Part shown: piece by piece, positions 9,309 through 19,418 of the stretch
Layout of the letters: every line of letters starts with the position of its first letter
How positions within the stretch are numbered: the stretch's first letter is position 1
DNA from: Chara braunii
Taxonomy: Eukaryota; Streptophyta; Charophyceae; Charales; Characeae
DNA length: 21,790 nucleotides
Direction of reading: 5' to 3'
Assembly: GCA_003427395.1 (NCBI GenBank)
Contig: BFEA01000668.1
Span: forward strand, 421,909 to 443,698
Program-made: the position numbers and the translations under genes
The notes under the pieces: model-generated
Databases searched by the model: none
The model's input: only the letters and a program-made list of their open reading frames with translations
Told to the model about the DNA's origin: nothing

Positions 9309-10497
9309 ACTGAACAGATAAGGCAGAACGAACTCAGTAGCGATGTCAACGGGAGGCAGATAGTGGAGGAAGGCGGCAGGAGAGGGAAGCACCCCCAGCC
9401 TGCAACGGAGGAAGGGAACCCAAACAAACAAGAGGTACAAGGGGGGAATATAGCAGATTTGGAGAAAGGGAATCCACAAGAACCAAAGGGGGAGGGTCAA
9501 GAGGCCAACCAGGCCTAGAAAGCAAAAGGGCAGGATTGGGGCTCAGACCCCCAGCAAAGCAAGAAGTCAAAGGGGCAAGACTGCTTCTCAGAAGCTTTTG
9601 GCGCACATCCAATGGAAGCAGACCCTCAATCCCCCCTGCCCCCCGAGGAATTCATGGCGGACGCCAATCAAGACCCGGACGCCCCACCATCTGAAATGGA
9701 GATGGAACAGAAAATTCAAGTAATCACGGAGTGGGTACTCCAACACCGAAACTCCCAGCATCCTCAGGGGGGAGAGGAATACTGGGACACGGCTTATGTA
9801 GAACTCGTCACTCTGCTGAACAGCAGCTCAGCAGTAAGAACGGCGCTGTCGATGGGCCCTCCACCCCATTTAACATGGGCAGAGATCTTCAGACGAATCC
9901 TATGCATAGCTAGTGACCGCCCCCCCCCTCACCACCGAGCAACCAGGAGCACCAAGGGCCAGCCCCTGAAGGGCCAGCACCACGAAGGCTGAAACTGCGA
10001 CAGCTCGTCGAGCAAGGCCTGTGCGAGGCCCCCCCTCTCCAAAAAGGAAGGGGTTTTGGTAATCCCATTGAAGAAAGAAGATGGGATATGGGAGGTGGGG
10101 CTATCCCCGTTGGGAGACACGGGGGAAGTCACACTGCAGGGATGGGAATATCCAACACACGTGGTGGAAGGGAGGGAGAGAGATGCCACATTCACTAAAC
10201 AGGTTAACGAACACATCCCTCAATTTTTNGCNCCAGGGGCAAGAGGGGCCATGAGAATGGAAGGGTGCAAACAAAAGATGGCACGGAATGATCTATTCCT
10301 TCTATTCGAATCCAAGAAAACTGCGAACCTGTGTTGGTTCTGCCACAAGGCCCTCCTTGAATTGTAGGACCACAAGGTTAAACCCAGCAGTTTTTGGTCT
10401 GCCGAAGATGTGTGCAAGTGTCTGTGTACTATTCTTCGGAAAAAGACCCTCTCCCTGGACAGATGGGACACAAAAAAATGGCAGCCACTGTAGCCCC
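9309..10497 (+). pseudogene. Additional LINE coding region between ORF1 and the endonuclease, unrecognised
   Basis: Frame 0 is open from about 9309 to 9992 except for TAG at 9516-9518, and is open again from about 10010 to 10497 except for TAG at 10365-10367. A run-associated frameshift (poly-C/poly-A) probably lies around 9995-10050. The first part is acidic and Gln/Pro/Glu-rich, the middle (9612-9910) looks like a helical domain with tryptophans, and the last part has a CWFC pair and a hydrophobic/charged pattern typical of a folded protein. No family was recognised. It may be the C-terminal continuation of ORF1 (one frameshift near 9300 would join them) or a separate small ORF. It precedes the endonuclease start and is not expected in a standard two-ORF plant L1. 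Confidence 0.5.
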
Positions 10498-10613
10498 TTC
10501 CCGCTCACACTAGATACACCACACGAACTGTATGGATGACATACAAACCTTATATTGTAAAAACCCGGCCTGGCAAAAATGTGTTAAATCAGCGGATCTA
10601 GACATGCGTTCAC

Positions 10614-13600
10614 TCAACATGAATGGCCTAGCCACCTACAACCCAGAAAAGCGGCAGGCCATCTGGGACCAACTCAGGGGAGTGGGAGACGGCGATGGCC
10701 GGATGTAATCTGCATACAGGAAACCCACCTACAAAACAGGCCCGAGCATATCAGGGCCAGAAAGATGACCTGGCCACACCAGGCCGTGTGGGCCCATGCC
10801 CCGAGACCCGGGTCGGCAGGGGTGGCGATTTGGATACCCCCCGAATCTAGATTCCAAATGGTACACTGGGTTGTGGATGAAACAGAAGGGCGATGGGAAT
10901 CGGTCCTTGGGATGCTTGAGCTAGAATTGCTCTGCATCTTGTGCATATACTCCCCCAATACAGTGGGAGAAAGGAGAACCTTTCTGGAGGGACGGGGACC
11001 ATAGATACCAGAAGGGATCTCCGTCATGGTGGCTGGTGACTTCAACGCAACTCCGGATCCTTGGTTAGACAGGTGGGGCCCTCACACATCACCGGCCTTT
11101 GCCACAGAGGCAGATGAACAGATGATAGCATAGTTGTGTGAGTCCCTTTCTATTTTCGACATCTTCCGCCAACTTCACCCTACCGACCACACTTTCTCAT
11201 GTATAAGGGTTAGTAACCCAAGGAGACTTTCCAAATCCCGCATTGATCTGATTCTACTCTCCAAGGACCTGGAAGGCGCTCTGCGGTGGGCGGCAATCCT
11301 CCCCCGTAGTCCGTACCCAGGACTGGACCATAAAACATGTGGAATTATTCTTACAACGCGCAAGAGGCCCGACCAAGGCCCCAGTTTCTATAAACTAAAC
11401 ACCTCGCTTCTAAAAGCTCAACAATTCATACAGTTCATACAGGAAACATGGCAGTTTTGGCGCCAGCAGAACAACCATTTTGATCTGTATCAGGATTGGT
11501 TCAACAACGGTCTTCTTTTTCTTGCCAAAAAATGTAAAGACTTCTCCAAAGACAGAGCAGCGCAGCGTTACCAACAGGAAATGGATCTACAGAAGAAACT
11601 CCTTAGCCTGGAATCCGAGGCAGCATCACAAGATCAAATAGAATCCATTCAGCGAATAAAGAACCAACTGCTACAGCTCGCACATTATAGATGGCAAGGG
11701 GTTAGAGTTCGAGGGAAGTTAACCAAGCTCACTAAAGAAGCAACTATGGACACCCATTTTTTCAGTATGGCGAACGCACGCACTTGTCGGTCAGTCATTG
11801 ACGCCCTTTTCGACCCTGAGAAAGGGGAGGAAGTCATTGCCACAGACACACCTCATTGCACATTGATTACCAGAACCTTTTTCAAGAACCTATACACCTC
11901 ACAAGTTCGAGATCTGAACGGGACGGAAAGACGACAGGACCTGGAGGACTTTTTGTGCCCCATGAACAAACGCCTTTCTCCGCAGCAAAGAGACGAGATG
12001 GAAAGACCGCTGACCACGGAAGAAATCTGGACAGCGCTCCTCCAAATGGATGAGGGGAAGACACCCAGAATCGATGGTCTCCCCAAGGAATTCTGGGAAT
12101 GTATGTGGGCGGATCTTAGTGCTGATTTATGGGAATATTATCAGGGAGTCTGGGAAGAGGGGGAGATGGGAGACGTGGTGGGGAAGGGGGTGTTGTCTCT
12201 GTTGCATAAAAAGGGGGACAAAATGAACCTCAGAAACTATAGACNTATCACACTGCTTACNNTAGTATATAAAATGTTGGCGAAGGACTTGGCAAACCGG
12301 ATGGCGACGGTCCTGGAAGACATCATCCACCCNNCTCANACCNGTTTCATCTCCAACAGGAACATCCAAAAGAACATTCTCTTGGTCAACGAGGTCCTTA
12401 GCCTCTCACAGCGCGGAAAAGCCAATGCAGCCATCATCTTTATTGACTTTGAAAAAGCATACGATCACGTTGATTGGTTTTTCCTGGACCAGTGCCTGGA
12501 CAGGATGAATTTTGGACCATCCTTCCAGCGCTGGATCAAGATCTTGCACAAGAACGCCACCACGTGCATCCAGGTGAATGNCTCAGTGGCACCGCAATTC
12601 CNCCTCCAGAGATCAGTTAGACAAGGGGACCCGATAGCCCCCTTCCTCTTCCTGGTTATAATGGAAGCCTTGTCAGCGAACCTGAGACACAACAAAGACA
12701 TCAAACGAATCCAACTGACAAGGATTCTGGAAGAGGCAGTCCCGGTGTGCTCGCTGTTCGCCGACGACCTTACCATCCTGATGGAGGCATGCGCGAGTAA
12801 CATGGAGGAGGTCCGTGCTCTAACGGATCGCTTCTGCCGCCTCTCGAACATGACGGTGAATTGGGGGCAGAAGACGGTGGGCTGGTGGCTACATCACCAA
12901 GGAGGAAGGCCACCAGAAATACCGCGCATATCATGGCTACCCCCAGAGGCACCACTGCGGGTGCTGGGAGCCTCGTTGACTGCAAAAGGAAGACCAGCCT
13001 CGAACGACGACTGGATTCTACCCCCGACACACACAAAACTGCAAGCATGGGACAACAAGCATACATCGCTCTTTGGACGAGCCCTGGTGATCAATAACGT
13101 GGTGTTGGCTTCCCTATGGTATAAGTCCGTGCTATGGCCCCTCTCCAAGCACGGCCTCAAGGCGCTCAAGAAACAGTTAGTGGCCTTTTTATGGAGAGGA
13201 GATAGCAGGTTGCCACGGGTAATCAGTAGAGTGGCATGGGACTCTGTCATTCAGCCTAAAACTAAGGGCGGATTGGGGATAATTGACCCTGCATCCCAAC
13301 TCCAAGCCCTTAGCATGCGATGGATCCAGAGGCTGATCTTTGCCCCCTCTTCCCCGTGGGTTTCTCTGGCCTTGGTACAGATTGCAGACCTCGCCCCTGA
13401 GACCCTCCCGGAAATTGACCCGCTGATATGGCTAGAGGACAGATATTGGCGCATTTCGCGTAAGCATAGGAATGGGACACAGGTGGAAGAGTTCTGGCCA
13501 CGCCTCTTAAAAGCATGGAGAAAGCTGCCCCTGCCCTCCAAACCGCCCCTCGATAGGTGGGAGGAAGTGTACAGGCAGCCCCTCTTCGGTAACAAGTGGA

Positions 13601-15035
13601 TCACTGACGACCAGGGTCGAGTAAGGTGCAGCTCGGACCCCCCATGGAAAGGTTGGGTGAAGCATGGGGCGTTATGGGTAGGGGACATGTGGGATGAAGA
13701 GGCTAAAGATTGGAAGAGCGCGGATCGAATGAGAGGATGGCTGAGATACTGCCACCACACACAACAAATGCTTGAAGAACTAATAGAAAACTTACCTCTG
13801 GCATGGTACACCATTCTAAGGAAGGGCCCCCAGCTGGAAAAAGGTGACTGGGTGGGCCTAAACTGCGAAAAGAACCGGGTTGGTAGGATCCACCTAGTGG
13901 GAAAGGAAGATGTGTTGGTGGAGTACTACACATTAGGTAGTGAGGACCTGCTAATCGGGAGCAGACAACCCTTCTAGTGGAGGAAAAGAAATGACGTGTA
14001 CCGGATTAGAGTATTGGAGGGAGGGACACAATGGAAGGCATATAGGCCCAACACCCCGATTGCAAACCTGCCCCTGGACCCGAGAAAATGGAGATGGCTC
14101 CAGCATAGCAGAGGAGGACAGAGGGGAAGACCACAGAAAGGCGTGCAACTAGCAAATTTGAAGGCAAAGTCAGCATACAGGATGCTAAGGAGCAGGAAAT
14201 GCCTCCGGGATGTGGTGGAAGACAGGTGGCATCGACACCTGAATGGTTCTGCGAAAACAAACTACGACCTGCAAAAATTTCTTCACTGCAGTGGCAAATA
14301 GCCCACTGCTGTTTGCCCACCAATAACTGGTTAATCGACCACACTCGACTAGAACAGCAGGGGCGCGCACTGCCATGGTGCAAAAGTTGCACACACACCT
14401 TTCCTCCACACAAAAGACCTGAGACAGTGGAACATATCTTCATGCAGTGCCCCTCAGCCGTACTACTATGGCGGTGGTGGGATAGGATATGGCGACAGAT
14501 GTTCCCAGACTCGCCATGGCCATGGGACTGGAGGGCGATTATGCTGGGACACTACCCAGGCATCTTAAAAAATGAGTTTGAGGAAAATCTTTTTCGCTTG
14601 GGCCGACGCTTCATCCTATGGGTTATCTGGTGGAAAAGGTGTGTCCTAGAAATGGAAGGAGCACGAGTGGAGGAGGGGGAGGTAACGGAGCAGCTCAAAC
14701 AACTGGTGCAGATAGAAATCATCACCCGCTGGCAGGTGGCACGAGAGAAAATGGACACAGTCCATTTCATGGGAGACGCCGATCGAATTATCTCCTGGTT
14801 CTGCGAGGAATGGCTTGGAGGGAAGAGAGGTGGGTGGATAGCATGGGTGGGGTGGTCAGAAGACAAGCACCAGGAGGAAGAAGAAGGGGACGCTCAGAGA
14901 GATATGATACGAGATTATAGGCTGCATTTCCACGACTGGACGACTGTTGGCCCCGACTTTCCCCTCAGATCGGCGCAGGAGTTCGGAGATCCGTTCCCCC
15001 CCCCACCCGTTGTCATTAATGGAGATCATACATGA
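10614..15035 (+). pseudogene. LINE ORF2: APE endonuclease - reverse transcriptase - CCHC finger
   Basis: ORF2 nicks target DNA and reverse-transcribes LINE RNA at the nick. The endonuclease starts at RSLNMNGLATYNP (10617) in frame 0, shifts frame near 10690, and continues with DVICIQETHL, VMVAGDFNATPDPW, SRIDLIL and GLDHK. Stops fall at 11002-11004 and 11131-11133. A 947-codon frame (11134-13977) then contains the RT: HKKGDKMNLRNYR, FIDFEKAYDHVDW, RQGDPIAPFLF and the catalytic FADD near 12760. The usual SPGPDG-like motif reads TPRIDG. TAG 13975-13977 and a frameshift near 14230 separate the C-terminal part (14199-15035), whose CKSC...ETVEHIFMQC matches the zf-RVT finger found after the RT in plant LINEs. 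Several Ns fall in the RT. The frame, catalytic residues and length show a recently decayed, once full-length ORF2. Confidence 0.93.
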
Positions 15036-15078
15036 ATGAGAGTAGGTGCTTTGCAGGTTTGTTCATGGTTTTTTAGAA

Positions 15079-15490
15079 GGGACGCTGAGCCCGGTTCTCA
15101 GCATCGGCGGAGTAAACCAGTAGAGATGGGACGCTGGACCCGGTTTCCAGCACTCGGGTTCGCCCCCTACTTATCTCATGTTTTTCCAAAAAGTCTTCAA
15201 TTAGGTGTGTAAGGAGGGACGCTGACCCCGGTTCTCAGCATATGCAGAATAAACAATTGGGACATAACTAAGTGCAGGTAGTGTAGCTGGCATTTCTTTG
15301 GAAGGCGGGCCGGGGAGCAGACAAGGACCACTGGTGTCCCCCAGGGGCCCTGGCTGGGCCCTGGCCTTGGACCTTAGCTGTAGAAGTTAGGAAAGATAGT
15401 GATGGGACGCTGGACCCGGTTTCCAGCATTTGCACTCCCTCTCAACACAACCCTTTTTCAAAAAAGGGACGCTGGACCCGTTTTCCAGCA
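15079..15490 (+). repeat. Five-copy hairpin array in the LINE 3'UTR
   Basis: The block GGGACGCTG-NN-like stem, loop CCCGGTT and complementary arm ending CAGCA occurs five times. Stems/loops are at 15084-15102, 15133-15151, 15221-15239, 15409-15427 and 15471-15489. Each has 6-base arms and a 7-base loop. Arms are GCTGAG/CTCAGC in copy 1 and GCTGGA/TCCAGC in copies 2, 4 and 5, so the two inner pairs changed on both sides together. Copy 3 (GCTGAC/CTCAGC) has one mismatch next to the loop, and copy 5 has loop CCCGTTT. Sequences between copies are unrelated and of unequal length. An RNA structure recognised by the LINE machinery is inferred. Confidence 0.85.
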
Positions 15491-15520
15491 AGTGATGCTC
15501 CCCACCAATAGATGGAGCCT

Positions 15521-15577
15521 CACCCCGGGTGCTAGTGGTATTGGCTTTTACCAGTACCACTAGCACGACGGGGGGTG
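15521..15577 (+). repeat. Terminal long hairpin of the LINE 3'UTR
   Basis: Arms 15529-15544 and 15551-15566 pair over 16 positions with a single T-G wobble around a six-base loop, CTTTTA. The outer sequences CACCCC (15521-15526) and GGGGTG (15572-15577) can extend the stem past a small internal loop. The structure ends 2 bases before the poly-A. Some LINEs require a 3'-terminal stem-loop for RT recognition; that role is inferred here. Confidence 0.8.
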
Positions 15578-15579
15578 TT

Positions 15580-15590
15580 AAAAAAAAAAA
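15580..15590 (+). other. LINE 3' poly-A tract
   Basis: Eleven As follow gtgtt and directly precede the right target duplication; the last two may belong to the target sequence. The tract marks the 3' end of the LINE and the plus-strand orientation of the insertion. Confidence 0.9.
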
Positions 15591-15598
15591 CTGAATTG
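15589..15598. repeat. LINE target site duplication, right copy
   Basis: aactgaattg repeats 6477-6486. Immediately downstream, pol of element A resumes (VIFPGLASYYRKF), confirming that this is the far side of the insertion. Confidence 0.85.
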
Positions 15599-17658
15599 TG
15601 ATTTTCCCTGGATTAGCCAGTTACTACAGGAAGTTTGTTAGGAACTTCTCACTGATTGCTGCACCAATGCGAAGATTGCTAAAGAAGGGAACTATTTGGT
15701 TGTGGGATAAGGACTGTGAGTCTTCCTTTCGGAAATTGAAATATGCACTAACTCACTATCTTGTTCTCAAGATTGTTGACCCGTCCTTGCCTTTCATTGT
15801 TACCACTAACGCAAGTCAGTATGGGATTGGCGTTGTTCTCCAAGAGGATGATGGCAAGGGCTATAGGTCCATAGAGTTTATGTCTACACGATTGTCGTCA
15901 GAGAAGGTTGCCAACTCCACCTATGAACGGGAACTCTATGCCTTAGTCTATGCGTTGGACACATGGAGACACTATCTGCTAGGGAGGCACTTTATTGTGT
16001 ATTCAGACCGCTCGACACTACAGTGGATAAAGACACAGTCTAGACTCTCTGACAAGTTGGTAAGATGGTCTACCTTTATTGAAACCTTTGACTTTGATCT
16101 CAAAACTATTAAAGGTAAGTCTAATGTGGTTGCAGATGCTTTATCTCGACGCAGTGACTTCTTTGGTACAATTGTCTCATACTTGGATATTGGGAATGAC
16201 TTAAAAGACCAGCTTCGTCAAGGACACGCGACTGATGCAATTTGGAAGACAATCATGGATGTCCTTGCACGAGATCCTTCTCAATTACCCAACTATAGCA
16301 TAGCCGATGGTTTGCTTTTCTTGATAGACCAAACAGAACAAAGATTGTGTGTTCCTCACCAAGAAAGAATTAAGAGTATGTTGATTGGGGAATGTCACGA
16401 CTTTGAACGGCACTTTGGATTCAAGAAAACTTACGCAAAGGTTAGAGAACGCTTCGAATGGAAGAGATTAAAAGAAGAAGTACTAACTTATGTACGTACC
16501 TGTCTGGTGTGTCAGAGAAACAAGCCGACGCATGAGAATCCTCTTGGACTTCTCAGGCCATTACCTATACCAAGCGAACCAGGTGAGTCCATCTCAATTG
16601 ATTTTACGAGTCTGGTTAAAAGTCGCAATGGTAATAGTCAAGTGATGGTGATTGTGGACCGTTTCTCTAAATATGCCATGTTTATTCCCTTACCTGCTGA
16701 AGCAAGGACTGAACTTGTGATCCAGAAATTTCAGATGAAATGGGTAACTAAGTGTGGTTTTCCTCTATCCATTGTATCTGATCAAGATACCAGGTTCACA
16801 AGTATGCCATGGCAAAAGCTGATGGAGGCATACGACACACATTTGACCATGTCGTCAGGGCGACACCCTGAAACGAATGGACAAAGTGAACAAATGAACC
16901 GATTGTGCCAACAACTCTTGCGCGTGTATGTAAGACATGATCAAATTGATTGGGACGAGAACTTACCCAAGATAGCCAGTGCATATAACAACAGTGTTCA
17001 CACCGCTACAGGTCGTGCACCAAATGCACTACACAAGGGGTGGAAACCTAGGCGTCCCATTGACGTGTTAACACGGGACCAGTTCCTTAGGTTACCTCCA
17101 GGGACACGAGAGTATGCAGTTTTGTTTCAAGAAGATATAAAGAAGGTAAAAGATAATTTAAAGAAAGCTCAGGACCTGATGATCGAACAAGCGAATAAAC
17201 ATCGTCGACCATCTACCTTTGAGGAATAAACATCGTCGACCAAGGAGTTCTCCTTAGAAGAAGATGTGTCTCAGAAACTTCTGCCTGTCTATTTTGGACC
17301 CTAGGAAGTTCTCAAAGTAATAGGAGATGCAGAGGGACCGTCTTATAGAATTGATATTCCCCCTCATCTCAAAACATACCTTGTCTTTCACGCGTCCAAA
17401 TTGTTACCGTATGTAGAAGGAAATGAGTTTCCACATTGACCTTCTATGATTCCACCAGACATGAATGGCGGATATGAGGTAGACCGAATCATAGAGCATG
17501 GTTACTTCTCTACGGGAGGACGTGGACGACCTCAGAAGCAGTTCAAGGTACGTTTTAAGTCTCAGGCACCATCTAAAGACAGATGGTTTAGTAAAAGAGA
17601 ACTACTCGAAACTGCTCCTGATATTGTTGCTGCTTATGAACGCGGGTTAAAATCTTAA
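15598..17658 (+). pseudogene. pol: RNase H - integrase - chromodomain, 3' part of pol of element A
   Basis: One open frame of 543 codons (15598-17229) covers the end of RT/thumb (GLASYYRKFV), RNase H and integrase; the same frame continues through stops at 17227, 17302 and 17437 to TAA at 17656-17658. RNase H shows YERELYALVYAL, YSDRSTLQW and NVVADALSRR, but the first catalytic Asp is Asn (VTTNAS). Integrase has the HHCC finger (CHDFERH ... CLVC), then IDFT, SDQDTRF and the Glu of GRHPETNGQSEQMN, so D, D and E are all present. The C-terminal part contains VFHASKLLPY and a chromodomain-like end (YEVDRII ... FKVRFK ... RWFSKREL), where the usual second aromatic is Phe. The chromodomain guides integration to modified chromatin in chromoviruses. 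A 17-base duplication near 17225 replaces the expected linker and creates the first stop. The codon read as the start is GTG at the LINE junction, not a real initiation site. Confidence 0.93.
17194..17241 (+). repeat. Short direct duplication in the integrase C-terminal linker
   Basis: aataaacatcgtcgacc occurs at 17194-17210 and again at 17225-17241, offset by 31 bases. The second copy brings in the in-frame TAA at 17227-17229. The related antisense integrase has a GDCVWVATSEL segment at this place that is missing here, so the event combined a small loss with a locally templated copy. Confidence 0.75.
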
Positions 17659-17684
17659 GAATTTCTGCGGTGGAACTCGAGAAT

Positions 17685-17697
17685 GGACCGGCAGGAA
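17685..17697 (+). other. Possible polypurine tract of element A
   Basis: ggaccggcaggaa immediately precedes the 3' LTR, where the plus-strand primer should lie. It is only moderately purine-rich, so the assignment rests mainly on position. Confidence 0.3.
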
Positions 17698-18728
17698 TGC
17701 AGTAACCCTGTTCAGAAGTAGTCTGGGGCCCAGAACTCAGCCCCAGGCAACGAAGACCAAAGTTGGTCTGCACTGGGCTGTGTGACCAGGACACGCCCAG
17801 GTCTGAGTCTGTCGCGTTTGGCTGTGTGACCAAGCGCTGCACTCAGGAAAGTCAAGAGTTAAAGTCAATTGTGGAGTCAAAGGTATCGCGCCCAGGCCCT
17901 TGGTTGGATACACTCACTTGTTGTGCGCAGGTACCCAGACCAGCATCCAGGCCGAAGGGAATTTAGTTTCAGACCAATCTGGGCCTTCGTTTGCATCAAG
18001 ATCTGGACGGCTAAAGGTTGTGGCATCCGGGGTCCAGACCCCGAGTCAACGCTACTTAAGTGTTGACCTCCTTGGCTTTGACATTCATTCATTCTGTCTT
18101 GCGTTGATGCTGACTTCACGCGTTGACTTCAACGCTGGCTCAACGCTGCAACGCTGGCATTTGTGATTCGGCGAGGCGCTATTAGTCCGGCATGGTGGCT
18201 GGCTTGCACCTGTCTTCTTGGCATGCTGACGTGGCAGTTGCCATGCGCTGTCGCTAATGTGGCCGCTGCCACGTGTGTTATTGGATGACGTGGCTGCTGC
18301 CACTGTTCTACTGTGGCTGACAAGGCGAGGCTACGAGACTTGTATTGCTGTTCTGATTATCGTAATTCGGGAGGGGATCGGGACTGTGGAGAGATCGTGG
18401 ATACGTACCTGATGGTCTTCATGTCGACATTGCTCCAGCGCTGATGAGAGACTAATTAGACGTGTCACGTGGCACATTGAGGTTACTTCAGATGCTCGTT
18501 CGGACTATTGACTATTGAGGTGGTGATCGAGGAGGGAGCCCGAAGCAGGAATGGGCCTTGTATTCTTCCTCTCCTTTGTCTAATCTCCCTCCTCTCTCTT
18601 CGTTTGTGTATGATTATCTCATCTCATTCTGTTTGGATACGATTTTGACTGTTGGTCATCATCAGCTGGTTGACATTTATCTGGGCTTGCATTGTTGAGG
18701 ACAGTATTCACGATCGGGGTTCATTGCA
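17698..18728 (+). repeat. 3' LTR of element A
   Basis: This 1031-bp LTR matches 1131-2102 from TGCAGTAACCCT to CATTGCA. It contains 52 bp (18336-18387) and about 8 bp (near 17975) that are absent from the 5' LTR, and no Ns. ACGT-core boxes and the G-box (18462-18475) are shared. It is followed by the AAAC duplication and the remaining half of the interrupted repeat unit. Confidence 0.95.
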
Positions 18729-18921
18729 AAACCAAAAAATACATTAAACTAACAGACATGCAAAGTTGTAAACAAAGTTGGCAAAAGACACAAGAGTAAT
18801 GACCTGCCAAACACTGACTAAGACACACAGCCGATTTCTGAGTTTTGCTCATTTAATGTATCCCTTACTGAGTTTCCCGCTTGTTGCTGAGTTTTCTAAG
18901 TCAGTGTGGGTGCATGCTTGC
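18729..18921 (+). repeat. Tandem repeat unit, copy 2, right part (with AAAC target copy)
   Basis: This segment matches 853-1045 (from aaacca to gcatgcttgc) with scattered substitutions. Together with 1046-1130 it reconstitutes one complete repeat unit interrupted by element A. Its first four bases are the right AAAC target duplication. Confidence 0.9.
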
Positions 18922-19332
18922 TGGTTTGCATGCCTGTCTGAGTGTTTATCGGCTTGAGTTTGTGTGTGACCTTCAAGGGCACGTGGTTGTTCGAAAAGCC
19001 TGAAGGGCTGGTACTTACCTGTGGTCGTGACATTGAGGGTTGCAGCGGGGAAAACACTCAAGTGGCGGGGAAAGAGGCGTGCAACACGTAGAACAGAGGA
19101 AAACACTAAGTAGCAGGTAGGCTGGTACCACACCAAGTAGAAGAAGACAAAAGTTGGCGTTTTTAGAGGCTCGAAATAGCCCAGCCGATTGCAGGCACCC
19201 CCAAGGGGTGGATGCTCAGAGGACGCCCCGGCTATGGCGAGCTCCAGAAGGCTGGCTATGGCTGTCGTCCATGACGAAGGTCTCAGGATGCCGCCTGTAG
19301 GCAATCATCTCCACTGTACTTGCTTGGCTCAG
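18922..19332. other. Unassigned DNA
   Basis: No recognisable gene or transposon domain was found. A minus-strand frame of 151 codons overlaps 18849-19304, but it runs into the repeat unit and resembles no family I know. The region could contain part of an LTR of antisense element B, whose integrase ends at 19822, but no second copy is available in the window to test this. Confidence 0.4.
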
Positions 19333-19418
19333 AACGTTGTCACGCGAAAACTGAAACCAGCCAAAAAGTCCTAACAACGTTGTCACGCGAAAACTGAAAC
19401 CAGCCAAAAAGTCCTAAC
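19333..19418. repeat. Exact 43-bp tandem duplication
   Basis: The 43-base unit that starts aacgttgtcacgcgaaaact occurs twice without a gap (19333-19375 and 19376-19418) with no visible difference between copies. The identity suggests a recent duplication. Confidence 0.95.

Larger units (their letters stand above)
6487..15588 (+). mobile_element. Non-LTR retrotransposon (plant L1-like LINE), full length but mutated
   Basis: A 9.1-kb element sits inside pol of element A between direct repeats of ctgaattg. It has a long 5'UTR, an ORF1 with a CCHC-like knuckle, an ORF2 with APE-type endonuclease, RT and a C-terminal cysteine finger, a structured 3'UTR and a terminal poly-A of about 10 bases. This order is that of L1-clade plant LINEs, which are usually around 6-7 kb, so this one is long. 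Neither ORF is intact: stops and frameshifts occur in both. Because it retains its 5' region and poly-A and has a recognisable target duplication, it appears to be a full-length insertion, younger than element A. Confidence 0.93.
1131..18728 (+). mobile_element. Ty3/gypsy chromodomain LTR retrotransposon (element A), interrupted by a LINE
   Basis: The element is bounded by two direct repeats that begin TGCAGTAACCCT and end CATTGCA, flanked by AAAC on each side. The internal order is primer binding site, long leader, gag with a zinc knuckle, aspartic protease, RT, [LINE insertion], RNase H, integrase and chromodomain. RT before integrase is the Ty3/gypsy order, and the C-terminal chromodomain places it with chromoviruses. 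Without the 9.1-kb LINE it would be about 8.5 kb. Gag and pol contain many stops and frameshifts, so it is defective, although the RNase H-integrase part is still open for 543 codons. The two LTRs remain clearly alignable over their full length, with two notable length differences. Confidence 0.95.

Noticed and set aside
15079-15490. Regularly structured repeats considered as a CRISPR array
   Set aside because: Copies are only about 25 bases, spacers range from about 25 to 165 bases, the host is eukaryotic and the block is inside a LINE 3'UTR. Repeated RNA hairpins explain it better.
18849-19304. 151-codon minus-strand open frame after the 3' LTR
   Set aside because: It overlaps the interrupted repeat unit, whose other copy does not preserve it as a gene, and it resembles no known protein.
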